A stretch of 64,000 nt of DNA. Origin: Loripinus fragilis (taxonomy: Eukaryota; Mollusca; Bivalvia; Lucinida; Lucinidae). The translations under genes and the position numbers were made by a program. The notes beneath the pieces were generated by a model. That model had not been told where the DNA came from and searched no databases. It was given only the letters and a program-made list of their open reading frames with translations. Below are positions 47,401 to 58,769 of the stretch, piece after piece. Within the stretch, counting starts at the first letter, position 1. Every line of letters begins with the position of its first letter. The stretch covers positions 35,078,835-35,142,834 of the forward strand of contig OZ026530.1 of assembly GCA_964019695.1 (NCBI GenBank), given 5' to 3'.

Positions 47401-50400
47401 TTCAAAAGAACTATTTTTTTATTCTCTTTTTTTTGTCTGTTTTAATGCTTCATTTAGTCAAAATAAATTTAAAAAAGAAAGGACTGGGACATTAGAAGAT
47501 CTATTGCAGGCAATCTTTTGCTATGTTTATAAATGATTATGTCATGCATTTCCACAGCAAAATCGTTAGAAAATCTTCACTGGTAATGATATGGTATCGA
47601 AAATGACTTGGAATAAAATAAAATAAAGCAGAAACCAATCATCGATTAAAGAGACATCTACCTATATATTGGTCCTCTAGGGTTAGAGACATCTTAACAT
47701 TATCATCTAGAGTAATCTCCCCTCCTGTGACGTCTTCCGACTCAGTAAGCATGCGCATTCGAACTATTGGCCTCGTTGTGATATTCATAGACTCCGCGAG
47801 GACTTCCCTGTGCAAAAGAAGCAGTATGAGTAGGTTTAAATAGGCTTATTTTGATTCGTTCTATTCCTTTATACAACACAAAACGCAGATACGCAATGGG
47901 AAATGACTAGCTACCTTCATGCGCGCGTGTTTTGTGCTTGTGTCTTGTGTTGATGTATGTAAAATAGTTGTCACGCATAGACCGCAACATATTGCACTGG
48001 GAAGCAAATCTTATTTCAATAAATAACGTCAAAGTTACATAGTTACATAAATTTTTGTTTCCGGAACCCCTGTCCCCCTCTGGATCCGCACATGGTCATA
48101 GTAGCATAAGATTTGGTACTATTTACTTAAGCACAAAAGCCTCCTTAGATGCCCATGCGGAAGTAATGGTCTTTATTGGAGTCACAGTAAATTAAAATTC
48201 CAATAATCACTCTTATCTAGAGGCCTGGGAGTCTGAATCTTTATCAACATCCACAACAGTGAAGGGTCTGGTGACTCTGTGCATGATCATTAGTTGCTAA
48301 CAATGCAAAACCATATTCCAATGTGCTGTCTTATTGGTTCATGATTACAATTGATACGACTCTTACATGGCGTTTTACAAGCGGTGCCAGGCGTCATATG
48401 ACGACAAACCACTGCCTCTACATAAGAGTGCGTAATTGAAATTTATTTTTCTTATTTCTCAACCAAAACATACGTTATATGGGTACTAAAGAACCATCTC
48501 ATCTAACCCTTAAAGCGCCAAGAAAAAAATGCATCTGAAAATGTCGTCTGCTGAAATCGTCTGCTGCAAATATATGCCTAGCATTACTGATGAATTAAGT
48601 ATAGAAGCAAACAGTGTGGACCCAGAACAGACTGTTCCTATAAGAGCAGTCTGATCTGGGTCCACACTGTTTGCCATAGAGGCTTCTTAAACATTTCAGC
48701 AGACCAGAAAAGAAGAAGACTTTTGTTGTGATTGGCGCAGTAAGGGTTAAGCACCGAAACAAATATTAAAACTGGTGGATAAGAAAAAAAAAATACAATT
48801 TTATGCTCAAAAATTGAGTTTATCTCTTCCTATTACCAGATTGTCCAATCATCGACATCATCGACACAGTAAAGATTTATGTAAAGCCAACTTACTCAGG
48901 ATATATTTGGCTTGACACCTTGAGATCTGAAGTATCTACCAAACACATCACCGGTATAACTTTGTCGTGGCCTGTCTGGTAATAAGCATTCCGCTGAACA
49001 ATTACTCGGAACTTGGAATCCTAACAAAAGAACAAACATGTCTTAAAACAGTGCAGCTGCATGGGTGGTATTGCCCAGGCTAGACCTAGACCTGTCATAT
49101 TGGGATAATAACAGGGCATCAGATTATGACCAGGCCTCGAGGTTTTAAAACTTGAGTACAGTCTCAAACTCAAAATAAAGCGCATTGATTGGCTGCTTGT
49201 GGACACGTGTCCGCAAGCAGCCAATCATTGTGCTTTATTCTGAGTTAGAGACTGAACCAAAGTTTTAGAACCTCAAGCCCAGGCCTCCGGATAAGAGTGC
49301 GTAATAAAGATTGATTTTCGTAGCTCTCGTCCAAAACATATGTTGTCGGTATACTCAAAAGAGCCGTCTCAATGAAGGTTGTTATTTTGAGCTCCCACAA
49401 CAAAAGTTAAAACTGAGCCGGATAAGAAAATATTTAATATATCAAGCTGAAAGTATCTATCTCGACCTATGGCCCATGGCACCACAAGGAAGAGGCATTG
49501 AACACTAACAGCTTTATGACAGCTAGAAAACAATAAAAGTATAGTAGCCAGCTTTCTCTTTCACAGCGAGATGATTGCAAAATTAAAAAGGACGCCAATA
49601 ACAACGTCTTTGATTTCTTACACCATACTTACATATTCAATGCTACACAGCTCAAAATCAAACTCAATGTTCATCTGTTGTGAAGAAGTAGATCTCCGGC
49701 ATGATGAGCTCCGACCTTGAATATATATCAACCCGCCATCAGCAGCATTGTCCAACAGTATCACAACCATCCGCGAATTACAACTCTTCACAGTAACTGA
49801 AAGGGTTAAAAATACATCGCTAGCGGGTACAGCCTGGTAGCTTAGCCTTTGTAGACCAAGGGTCTTTCTACTGTCGTGCCAACCAAGAATGACAGTGACG
49901 TTATATTTTGTTTACACAGTAACTTGTGCATTCCACTTGAGTTAACGCGAATCGATAGATCTTTTGTGTATGTGGATAGGATTAATACATAAATGATCTA
50001 TCTATCCTAAGTCCCTGATAACTTTGTAAACAAAACATGACGTCACTGTTACTCTTGGCTGGTAAGACAGTAAACAGGGTTAGCTTTCTTTAACAAACGT
50101 GTACATGTATGTTCAAAGCGTCTGCAATCGTCTACACTCTACATTCAAAATTTATCATTATCAATAACACGATTGAGTAATCATTTCTTTGCCATAACAG
50201 TCTAAACTTTTAACAGCATTATATCAGCTCAGTTGCTCATACAAACTTTCGGTACAATTATCTAGAGAGTTGTAGAATGAATATTGTTGACTAGTATATG
50301 ATTTTGAAGCTGAAATGCTGCATGATGTACCGGAATATTTAAGCTTATTAAATAATTTTAAAATCGTCATTTTTTTTTACTAAATAACTTTTATCTTTGT

Positions 50401-51535
50401 TAATTAAATACTTCTAACACTGTCTACAATGTTTCCTAACAATTGAAAGACCCTATTAGACCGCAAACCCCATAAACGGATACTTGGCAAACTGTTTTCA
50501 CTGTTTGCTAACTTCAAGACAGAATCAATACATCAGAGAGATACAATAGTTTTTGTGATTATAACCTGTAACCCCTCAATATATACAATGGACCATCCTG
50601 ACTTTATTGTTTGTAGCTTAATGGAAAATTCCTTTGGTCTGAAAAATGTTAAGGTTGGTATGTTCTATATATCACCTTTGAGTGATATTAGAATGCTTTA
50701 CATAAAATATCTCACAATGTACAAAGCACACATGCATGCTAGTGCAATTAGAAAGTTATTTTATGGTTGTGCTAAAGCTCGTGATACAATAACTTATACT
50801 TAGGGAAAAGTCCTTGTACTGTTATCCTTATAATAACCAAAACTTAAGTCACCATAAACCTTGTCCAATAACTCATTAACTATTAAACTTATTGTTATGA
50901 AAATTCCGAAAACAAAATAAAATGAAAGAGAAACGGTCATTTGTCTAAATCACGATATGATATATATGCTTTCACTTCATGTGAGGCGATTGAAATGGAT
51001 TCTGTTTATAACAGTAAAACGTGTCTTAAGCAACTCAAAAATAGACAAAAACAAAATAAAAAGGCTAAAAGATACGAAGCTAACATGGTAGCTTAATGAA
51101 GGTCGAAAGAATTGCAGAATGCTCTCCTGGAGCATTCTGCAATACTTTTGACCTGCATTAAGCAATAATCGGTCTAGAAAACCAATTTTGGCCTTCTTTT
51201 TGGGTGGCCGCTTAAGACAGGCTTTACTGTATATACAAGCAGGTCGATTGCATAAATATAAATATCCCCTATTCAATGTTTAACGTCAGATATCTCGTAA
51301 TACACAAAGTGCACATGAATGCTGATGCAATAAGAAAGTTATTGTATGGTTTTGAGTCTGTTAAATAAAAATCGTGGATCATCGTCACGTACAGACGCAC
51401 AAACCATAAAATAAAATAATACTTTAAAGCAATATACTAAAACAACATACCATTTGGAGAGAACATTCCATTTAGATGATGAATCTGGGACAGCAGTATA
51501 CAGCTCAAAAGTATTAATCCTTTGCCGTCCATCAT
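39266..51535 (-). CDS. ZP-domain type I membrane protein, gene 2 (9 coding exons)
   Basis: Coding exons run from 51451-51535 down to 39266-39547, and 1281 nt give 426 residues if the last exon is read to its stop. A signal peptide covers about residues 1-23. The ZP-N cysteines are C34, C61, C79 and C109. The ZP-C cysteines are C183, C195, C237, C242, C246 and C251, and GRKKR follows at 258-262. A spacer with C275 and C297 precedes a membrane helix at about 302-324. Two N-glycosylation sequons lie at N28 and N133. The roughly 100-residue tail is basic and contains RRLS twice and RRES once, possible PKA-type phosphorylation sites; gene 1 has nothing like it. Exon sizes and phases match gene 1 through the ZP domain. 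The 3' end is less certain: a possible donor (CACA|GTAGGC at 39356) could remove the last residues, which are repeat-derived. Confidence 0.87.
39808..40105 (+). repeat. Dispersed CCCCCTC/GGTGGCTT repeat, copy 2
   Basis: Copy of the repeat at 17690, starting with a run of 12 C. It lies in the last intron of gene 2. Confidence 0.65.
41299..41426 (-). CDS. Gene 2 coding exon 8: membrane helix
   Basis: 128 bp, acceptor TTATTTCAG, donor AAG|GTACGC, phase 1 to 0. It encodes EYCMDKS (aligned with DFCMNTA of gene 1), a hydrophobic helix, and the basic start of the tail (KLKQIRK). The (ATT)n microsatellite at 41443-41482 lies just upstream of the acceptor. Confidence 0.85.
41443..41482. repeat. (ATT)n microsatellite
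   Basis: About 13 units, ending near the acceptor of gene 2 exon 8. Confidence 0.9.
41490..41630 (+). mobile_element. tRNA-headed SINE, family 2, gene 2 intron copy
   Basis: TGGTAGAGTGTTTGACTTC (A-box region), GGTTCCAGCCTC and CCTTGAGCAAG are in the family order. Confidence 0.6.
43643..43769 (-). CDS. Gene 2 coding exon 7: last ZP cysteine and furin site
   Basis: 127 bp, acceptor TTTTCTACAG, phase 0 in. It encodes C251 and GRKKR. The donor is the weak T|GTACTT. I chose it because it gives the required phase 1 and keeps exactly the same number of residues between GRKKR and the pre-membrane cysteine as gene 1. The other phase-1 option, A|GTATAA, would delete 19 residues. Confidence 0.75.
44038..44516. 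mobile_element. 479 bp MITE, pogo/Tigger-like
   Basis: The inverted ends read CAGTCAAAACTCTTTATAACG and CAGTCAACCCTCTTTATAACG, with TA on both sides. CAGT-starting ends with a TA duplication fit the pogo/Tigger branch of Tc1/mariner. It lies in the gene 2 intron between exons 6 and 7. Confidence 0.75.
45155..45317 (-). CDS. Gene 2 coding exon 6: ZP-C core
   Basis: 163 bp, acceptor TCGACAG, donor AAG|GTGACC, phase 2 to 0. It encodes C195, then F-S-C-T-V-E-V-C-M-G-E-C with the same cysteine spacing as gene 1 exon 6. Confidence 0.88.
46181..46241 (-). CDS. Gene 2 coding exon 5: ZP-C first cysteine
   Basis: 61 bp, acceptor TCTTTGCAG, donor GA|GTACGT, phase 1 to 2. It encodes GDFDIKAKECTAS, near-identical to gene 1. 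Confidence 0.88.
47027..47343. mobile_element. GAATCCAGAG MITE with hairpin, copy 2
   Basis: Second copy, in gene 2 intron 4 between exons 4 and 5. The ends are CCGAATCCAGAGGGAGG and CTTTCTGGATCTGCGC. Confidence 0.7.
47662..47807 (-). CDS. Gene 2 coding exon 4: ZP-N/ZP-C linker
   Basis: 146 bp, one codon shorter than gene 1 exon 4. Acceptor TTGCACAG, donor ATAG|GTAGAT, phase 2 to 1. It carries the sequon NIT (N133) and ends in LEDQYI. Confidence 0.87.
48425..48835. mobile_element. AAGAGTGCGTAA MITE interrupted by another MITE
   Basis: The outer element has the AAGAGTGCGTAAT end and the GGGTACT...GAGCACC palindrome found at 49277, 55240 and 62565. It is split at 48504-48750 by an element with ends TAACCCTTAAAGCGC and complement, whose centre is a hairpin around GTGGACCCAGAACAGACTG. 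Confidence 0.65.
48896..49020 (-). CDS. Gene 2 coding exon 3: end of ZP-N
   Basis: 125 bp, acceptor TTTTGTTAG, donor GA|GTAAGT, phase 0 to 2. It contains RVIVQRNAYYQTG and PVMC (C109), aligned without gaps to gene 1 exon 3. Confidence 0.88.
49131..49290. repeat. Foldback in gene 2 intron 2
   Basis: The arms share CAGGCCTC, AGGTTTTAAAAC, AGTCTCAAACTC and GATTGGCTGCTTG. The centre GGACACGTGTCC is a perfect palindrome. Confidence 0.7.
49277..49440. mobile_element. AAGAGTGCGTAA MITE copy
   Basis: The GATAAGAGTGCGTAATA end and CATATGTTGTCGG interior are shared with the copy at 55240. It lies in gene 2 intron 2. Confidence 0.6.
49633..49796 (-). CDS. Gene 2 coding exon 2: start of ZP-N
   Basis: 164 bp, identical in length to gene 1 exon 2. 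Acceptor CCTTTCAG, donor TAT|GTAAGT, phase 1 to 0. It contains C34, GGLIYIQG, C61 and C79. Confidence 0.88.
49855..50070. repeat. Palindromic repeat, GTAAACAAAACATGA ends, copy 2
   Basis: It matches the copy near 34063 over the whole palindrome. It starts about 60 bp upstream of the acceptor of gene 2 exon 2. Confidence 0.65.
51012..51229. mobile_element. CAGTAAAACCTGT MITE, copy 2
   Basis: Same ends and central GCAGAATGCTC hairpin as the copy at 36822. It lies in gene 2 intron 1, about 220 bp from the signal-peptide exon. Confidence 0.7.
51451..51535 (-). CDS. Gene 2 coding exon 1: signal peptide
   Basis: The acceptor TTTTTTGCAG lies directly before ATGATG. The exon encodes a Leu/Ile-rich leader and the sequon NVT (completed across the junction). 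The donor is ATG|GTATGT, phase 1, as in gene 1. I could not fix the 5' UTR exon; GAAAA|GTAAGTT occurs near 52305 and 52587 on the minus strand as candidate donors. Confidence 0.8.
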
Positions 51536-51829
51536 CTGCAAAAAAGAGATATGCATAACTTATTGTTTTCGACGGTATTTTCCAGAAATGGAGAACCGAT
51601 GAGTAACGTGGTCAAAAATAATAGGCTTAGAACGGAGCTGCTATTTCATGGCTCTTTTACATCAGTATGTCAGTTGTATAACATGCATATATAGGCAAAC
51701 CCCAACCCCCTGTCGTTAATGCTTTTAATTCTAATGGATTTCCGAAACATTTTGATGAAATAAGTATGGGATTGTCTATTTTGCGTTTTAATGGGTAATA
51801 GGTCTAAATTTCTAAATTATTATGTATGA

Positions 51830-52137
51830 GGGTCTGGATGGGGTATAATATTTGGTGAATAATGACCCTTTTATATAATGAAAAGTGAATAATGAGCCAA
51901 AAAATAATGAATGGTGAATAATGAGGGCGTGAAAATTAATGAATAATTCTATTTTCTTTAATGAATTGAAGAAAAAATTAATGAATAGTGAATAATCAGA
52001 TTTCTTTGCCACCTTTCTTACCTTTAATGAATAATTGGTCTTATTTTAATGAAAAACCCAAAATTTTAATGAGATGAATAATGGGCTAAATATTTTAATG
52101 AATAGTGAATACTAGAACCCCGCCCATCCAGACCCTC
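51830..52137. mobile_element. AGGGTCTGGATGGGG element rich in ATTCATTA motifs
   Basis: The ends GGGTCTGGATGGGG and CCCCGCCCATCCAGACCC are inverted. The interior is made of degenerate AATGAATAATG units. A second copy in the other orientation lies at 37860-38125. Confidence 0.7.
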
Positions 52138-52848
52138 ATGTATGCATATACCTAATGAGTGTTTTATCTTAGCAAACAGTACAGACACTGATGAAATGCC
52201 GCTTCATCTGGGTCTTCCCTGTTAGCCAATCGCGGCACCTGTTTATGGTCATCCAGAATGAAAAGGGTCGAACCTGGAGAATAAAGAAAAATAAAAACTT
52301 ACTTTTCAATCACTTTGTACACTTCCTTCCAGCAAGATTTGAATTCCAGAATTCATTTCTCCTTCAGAAACTATAGTTGGCCATGACTTCGGTAACCCTC
52401 AAGAATAAGTATATGCTCCTCGAAAAAAGGGACCATTGACAAGCCTCAGTAACCATATCTTGGCCTTGAACTACGAAAGCCCATACACGACAGGCACTTG
52501 CGCAGACTGGTCTATACCGTCTTTGTTCACTTCGTTTCATATAGCCAAGAACACAGTCACGATTTAAGTTCAATTGTACAACTTACTTTTCTAATGACAG
52601 CGCAATTATGTATGTTTTGTTTTTCAATTTACCAGTATTTCCATCATAGTAAGTAGATTTGCTTCAGTTTATTGCATTATTGTGAAAAAATTATAGGTAA
52701 TTTGCGCTTAATTAGTTGGTGTTAATTTATGCATAATTAGGTGATAACTTGATTTATATCTCTGTAAACAGGTATATTCGTTGAGAAAAAAATACCAGTC
52801 TTAAAGGGTCACTAAAATAACCAAAACAAAGGTCTAAAAAGCAATTCT

Positions 52849-52976
52849 AGAAGGTCGAGAGTATTGCAGAATGCTCTCTTGGAGCATTCTGCAATACTTT
52901 TGATCTGCATTATTTCTTGAAAACCAATTTTGGTCTTCTTTATGAGTGGCTACTTAAGGCAGGTTTTATTGTATCA
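52849..52976. mobile_element. CAGTAAAACCTGT MITE, left-truncated copy
   Basis: Only the central hairpin and the right end remain. Confidence 0.6.
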
Positions 52977-53280
52977 GTACCTCAATACATACATGGAGTG
53001 CGTTTTGGATGCATACCTGCGTAATCATGTAGTTACTAGACATGTAAAATAAATAAATAAATGTGCAGTCTGCTCAATTAGGCTTTGTTTGGTCATTCAT
53101 TTTTTATATTTTCATGTATAACTACTCTCAAATTCCCCATCTAACTGCCTGTTCAAAAAATCTGGTAAATATTGAATAGACCAAACAGTATGGTAAATGT
53201 TTTCTTCTATCTGAGAGTGAAATTAGCGTTTCTTTAGTATGACTGCTGCCTATATTGTCTGGATTAAGTCCAGTCTAATA

Positions 53281-53517
53281 TGAGCCTCGACATGAGATTT
53301 CCAACATTGTGCTATGTGCGACCAGCAAAGACCCAGACCAGCCTGCGCATATGCGAAGTCTGATCAGAACCTTCGCTAGTCGCTTGAATATTCTGACTGT
53401 TAAGCTACTGATTGAACATCATTTAGAGTTTATAAGCTTAAAAGGAGGCTGCACAGGCTCGTCTGAGTCTACACTTGTCAAAAAGCCACTTTTTGGAAAT
53501 CACATGTCGCGGCTCAT
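53281..53517. mobile_element. GAGCCGCGACATG MITE copy
   Basis: Full length with both ends, in the opposite internal orientation to the copy at 3361. Confidence 0.75.
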
Positions 53518-53704
53518 TTTTGTTTCTCCCATTGTATATTGGTTTCTTGTTTGGTCCTTTTGTTAAGGCAGGGTGCTCTATGTCTTTTCTAGAGGTTGCC
53601 AATCATTACATTAAAGTATACTGACAGACTTTAAAAACGCAACACTCGGATAGCATCTTTAATTTATGTCTCGAAAATGAATGCAATACGATCATCTGGA
53701 TTGT

Positions 53705-53892
53705 ATGGTTTTTTTATTTGATTATTTACGTCCCAGTAAACAAGTTTTCAGTTATGTCCGGATGGGTCTTTTTCTCAGCAAGGATTAATGTGTTTTGCTA
53801 AAGAACACAACGCAGTGACGCCGGTGAGGCTCGAACCGGCAACCCCTCAATCTCGAGATAAGCACTCTTATAGTGAGCCATTGCACTCCCTG
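53705..53892 (-). mobile_element. tRNA-headed SINE, family 2, minus copy
   Basis: The minus strand reads GGGAGTGCAATGGCTCACTA, then CCGGTTCGAGCCTC and the shared body. Confidence 0.65.
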
Positions 53893-54263
53893 GATTGTAT
53901 GTTAAAGTGTCCATTTTTAAGTAACACATTAACAAACTTGTCCAATTAGAATGAATCTGAAACATTAAACTGTAAACTTTTTAAGACAGGGGTCAACAAT
54001 TTTATGTTACAAAATGTTTTGAGTGAAAGATTCCCTACTTCTTTAAATCAAAAAGCACGAGATGCATTATTTGTGCCATGGACTTTGTGAGTGAGCAATA
54101 ACTCTATTAACAACATGGCTATCAGAGGGCGTGACTTATCGTGACTAGGGAAAACTTTAAAATTCACCTGAAACCAGGGGAAACTAGTGGTCAGAATTGA
54201 CAATGATTTGGAAGACATTAGTCACTATAAAGATGATCCGCTACAAAATAGCTGGAATTTATT

Positions 54264-54480
54264 TGAGCCGCGACTTCCAACAATGTGGTATGTGCGACCA
54301 GCAAAGCCTCAGATCAAAGCATATGCGCGTTCTAATCTGAGCCTTTAAAAGTCGCTTGAATAATCTATGAGTGTTAAGCTACTGACCGAACATAATTTTA
54401 AAAGGAGGCTGCACAGGCTCGCTTGAGTCTCCACTTGTTAAAAAATACCTTATTGTTGGAAATCAAATGTCACTGCTCAT
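54264..54480. mobile_element. GAGCCGCGACATG MITE copy
   Basis: Both ends are present with small internal deletions. Confidence 0.7.
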
Positions 54481-55239
54481 TTGATCTTGGATTATCACAG
54501 ATCTCACAATTTTTCATAAATCACATCCTAATATGCATTTTATACATGTATGCTTCTCTACAAACATTAAGTAATAGTGATAACATGGCTTGTCTGCATG
54601 TACGTGGAGATAATCCACAAACATTTGAATATCCTCTATGTATTTGGTGCTTTGTTAGTTTACCTGTTTTACTTTAGTCTTTTCGTGGCTGGTTTCTGAT
54701 CTTTCTGTGAAATTTCCTGATTATACTCACTGTCTTTTGCCAAACGGTTTGTTATGTTTCTGTTTGCTTTGAAGTTTTACATCCCAGTCAACAACTATAG
54801 TCATGTCGAGACCGTCATTTCACCAAACGACACTTTTTCCTGTGACAACCTTGACTAGTACTTTGTGCAATAATTTCTCTTGTACCTTGAATCAGTCAAA
54901 TAGTTTGTGCATATTCTTGAACACATTTGATTAGAAACGTCACAATCAACAATTTTTTCAGTAATGTCGGGACGGGTCTATGCACCTATACAAATATTTA
55001 AAGTGGAAATGACAGACTACAAACCAGTCTCAAATTTCATATTCGTTTATTTGGTTTACCTGGGAAGATCATGACGTCACGACAGTAACCATAACTACCA
55101 CAATTACAGGTACAGATTAATCACATGATGAGAAAATGACGTCACAACTTTAACAAGACAACACAGTATTGTAACTATAACACACACAAATGGTTTACAG
55201 ACAAAATGCAATATCTATGATTATCTATTATAAGCCTCC

Positions 55240-55440
55240 AGATAAGAGTGCAGACCTCCAGATAAGAGTGCGTATTGGAATATTTTCTTTATTTCTCATC
55301 CAAAACATATGTTGTGGGTACTCAAAAGAACAGTCTCAATGAGACGGTTCTTTTGAGCACCAAAACACATGTTTAAATTGATGGGTAAGAAAAATGTTAC
55401 AATTTAACCCTCATAAAATTTCCTTATCTGGACCTATGTA
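55240..55440. mobile_element. AAGAGTGCGTAA MITE, most intact copy
   Basis: The centre is a palindrome ACTCAAAAGAAC...GTTCTTTTGAGC. The left end is duplicated (CCTCCAGATAAGAGTGC appears twice). Confidence 0.65.
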
Positions 55441-55827
55441 ATAAAATTAAAGAGTGCATAATTCAGAATTATTTTGATTTTATTCCTCAAGCAAAGCATA
55501 TACTAGGTATATCTTTCTATAATTAGAATCCATTTCACTCAGTTTTTTTTAAAAGGTACCTTTGTAAAGGCTGACTGTAATGTTAACAAAACTTGTCTTA
55601 AGCGGCTACTCAAAAGAATACCAAAGATTGGTTTTCAAGACCGAGTATGTCAGTCATTAAAAATAGCCAAATTTTGATGCCGCCAATAGTAAGTGTTTAA
55701 TAGTATATGGTCCTCTTCGCGACAAAACCTGTCTATGGGGTTTCCGACAAAGCAACTGTGAAACCGGTTTTCTCGCGTCGAGGCCCATATAAGCTTGGAT
55801 TTTTAAAGGAGACCTTTGTGTTAACAT

Positions 55828-56066
55828 GGGTGAAAGTTCAAAATTTCCAAAATCCTGAACTTTTGAAACTCCAATCTTAAAATTTGCAGTATGCCCACTA
55901 ATTATTCACAATTTTAAGTTTCAATGGTTAAATGTCCTTAGACAGACTGAAAGCAAATCAGAGAAGCTATTATGATCTCCCTAATTCAGAATTTTGAGGC
56001 TGACTTTCTGTGGAAAGTCAGCCTCAAAATCCTGAATTCAGGAATAATCCTGAAAACTTTCACCCA
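55828..56066. mobile_element. TGGGTGAAAGTT MITE, copy 1
   Basis: It begins GGGTGAAAGTTCAAAATTTC and ends GAAAACTTTCACCC. The centre hairpin is AGGCTGACTTTCTGTGGAAA. Related copies lie at 57396-57580 (partial) and 57830-58236. Confidence 0.65.
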
Positions 56067-56922
56067 AGTGTTAATGCAGTATCAAAAGGGGTGTACATGC
56101 ATTAAGGGGCCAATTTGGCCCCCTCTGTGGCCAAAATCTGAAAGTTACTTTTGACCAATTTTTTCTGATTGGTTTATTGGAAGAATAACTGTGTAAAATT
56201 CTGGCATTTTTAAATTTTTAATGGTTGCTATGGTAACAAAAATGGCCGACAAATTAGGCTTAAAATAGAGAAATAGCCACTTTGGACCAAATTTAAGGCT
56301 TTTGGAGACTGATTTTTTTAAGAATTAGATATCAGCACAGCTAAATACCCCCAAAAAACTTTAAATATGTTGTGTGCCGTGATAATTCTCATCTTTGTTA
56401 AAATATCTTTTGGGTATTTGCTTGTGCTCTATGTTATTTGGTCTCAAATGTCTCAGATTTGCTCCAAAATAGCCAATTTCCTGTTTTCAGCCTATTTTGG
56501 CGGCCATTTTTGCTACCATAGCAATGACAAAAGTCAAATTAATACCAGATATTTACACTTGGGCTGTTGTTTTAATAAACAAATGAGAAGAAAATGTTGA
56601 AAAACCGTTTTTATTTTTTAGCCTCCTAGAGGGGGGCAAAATAGCCTCTTAACGCACATACCTCTTTGCTGGCCCAAACAGGCTTCTCATGATATGGAAC
56701 ACATGATCTCTATCTTCATGACGAATAAATGATTCTAAATGCTGATGATATATTTACAGATTGATCAATACACTGGTATAGATGGCAATCCCAAACACAA
56801 CTTTTTATACAAAACTGCCTTTCCTATAGCCAAAAACTACATTTTTGTTTTTCAAAAATACTTATTTTTCGGCAACAACATTTTGATTGATAAAACAATG
56901 ATCCTGGAGTGCAAACAACAAA

Positions 56923-57163
56923 TGAGCCGTGACATGAGATTTCCGACAATGTGGTATCTGTGACCAGTAAAGGCTCAGACCAGCCCGTGCATATGCGCAG
57001 TCTGATCAGAACCATTGCCAGTCGCTTGACAATTCTATGCTTGTTAAGCTAATGGCCAAACATCAATTGGAACCTGTAAGCCTAAAAGAGGTTGCACAGG
57101 CACTCATCCAAGTCTGCACTTGAAAAAATGCCACATTGTTGGAAATCACATGTCACAGCTCAA
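56923..57163. mobile_element. GAGCCGCGACATG MITE copy
   Basis: Full length, diverged ends. Confidence 0.7.
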
Positions 57164-57594
57164 ATGTTGTTTTTACTCCAGGATCATCATTTTGGCAATC
57201 AAAAAATGTTCATGTGAATTTTTTTTTTATATACAATCAGTGTGTTTGCATCACCACCTACCGAGTGTGATCAACACAATGCTTCACAATACTGGAAATA
57301 ATTCCAAAGCCTACATTTGGTGGGTTTATTAGGATCCCAGACAATAACTTTACACTACCTTCTAAGTAATTATTTTTCATATCCATGAGTGAAAGTTCAA
57401 TATTTCCAAAGCCCTGAACTTTAGAAATTCAAATTTAACAATTTGCAGCATTCCTGCAAAATATTAACAATTTCAAGTTTAAATGCTCAATTGGCATTAG
57501 AAAACTTGAAAATAAATCAAATAAGCTTTTGTTATCTGCTTAATTCAGTACTTTGAGGATACATTTCTAGGGAATTCAGGAATACAGTAAAACC

Positions 57595-57766
57595 TGTCTT
57601 ATGCGGCCACTTTTTTACCGATTATCGCTTAATGAAGGTCAAAAGCATTGCAGAATGCTCCAAGGGGAGCATTCTGCAATATGTTTGACCTTCATTTAGC
57701 TACCATCTGTCTTTAAGATTTTTGTTTAGTCTAATTTTGAGTGGCCGTTTTACACAGGTTTTACTG
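57595..57766. mobile_element. CAGTAAAACCTGT MITE, copy 4
   Basis: Both ends, TA flanks and the GCAGAATGCTCC hairpin are present. Confidence 0.75.
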
Positions 57767-57829
57767 TAATCACAATAGTTTTCATTCATGCATATCCCAT
57801 CTGTGCCACAAATGACACTGTATATATTT

Positions 57830-58236
57830 TGCATGAGTGAAAGTTCAAAATTTCAAAAATCCTGAACTTTTGAAACTCCAATCTTAAAACTTGCAGTATG
57901 TCCACTAAATATTCACAATTTCAATTTTAATGGTCAATTGTCTTTTGATAGACTGTATTTTATTAGGAAAACCTATTATAATCTCCCTAATTTCATGGGT
58001 GAAAGTTCAAAATTTCCAAAATCCTGAACTTTTGAAACTCTAACCTTAAAACTTGCAGTATGCCCACTATATATTAACAATTTCAATGTTAATGGTCAAT
58101 TGTCTTTAGATAGACTGTAAATTAATAAGAAAACCTATTATAATCTCCCTAATTAAGCATTTGGAGGCTGACTTTCTATGGAAAGTCAGCCTCAAAATCC
58201 TGAATTCAGGAATTATCCTGAAAACTTTCACCCATA
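57830..58236. mobile_element. TGGGTGAAAGTT MITE, two overlapping copies
   Basis: The left half occurs twice in direct order (57833 and 57996), and only the second keeps the hairpin and the right end ACTTTCACCC. Confidence 0.6.
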
Positions 58237-58293
58237 CATTTTGACACTATCTAGACTCCTATGGCACGCAAATTTTCTGAGGGAAGCTTTAAA

Positions 58294-58416
58294 TGAGCCG
58301 TGACACGTGATTTCCAACAATATGGCATTTTGACAAGTGTAGACTCATACAAGCCTGTGCAGTCTCCTTTTAAGCTTAGAAACTCCAGATGCTGTTCGGT
58401 GTGTAGCTTAAGAAAT
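58294..58416. mobile_element. GAGCCGCGACATG MITE, left half only
   Basis: It matches the first 120 bp of the family and then stops. Confidence 0.65.
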
Positions 58417-58769
58417 TAAGCTAGCACCTCAAAATTTGTTATACTATTCCATGTAACACAAAATCTGCTTGCTTAAAAGAGGTACTTGCTTGATACAGTT
58501 TAATGTACACTGATAGTTTCTTATAAAAATACAAACTTAGATCCAAAATTGACAATATCCCCAAATTTAACTTTCAAAAAAAAAATTCAGGATCACTACC
58601 AGATAGTCAAATGATTCTGATCTAGATCAGGCCTGACATTCTGTGGACCCTGATCTGGGTCCAAACTGTTTGCAAAGGTTATCAGCAGATGACAAAAGTC
58701 GCTGCTAGCATAGAAAGAGTTGAGGGACCCTGGGCCCTAAAAATTTAAAAAGAGTGAGAAAATGTATTT

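Noticed and set aside
52364..52573. Minus-strand frame upstream of gene 2 as a possible first exon
   Set aside because: No signal peptide or TATA context, and gene 2 already has a signal peptide in the exon at 51451-51535. It may contain 5' UTR, but that cannot be shown.
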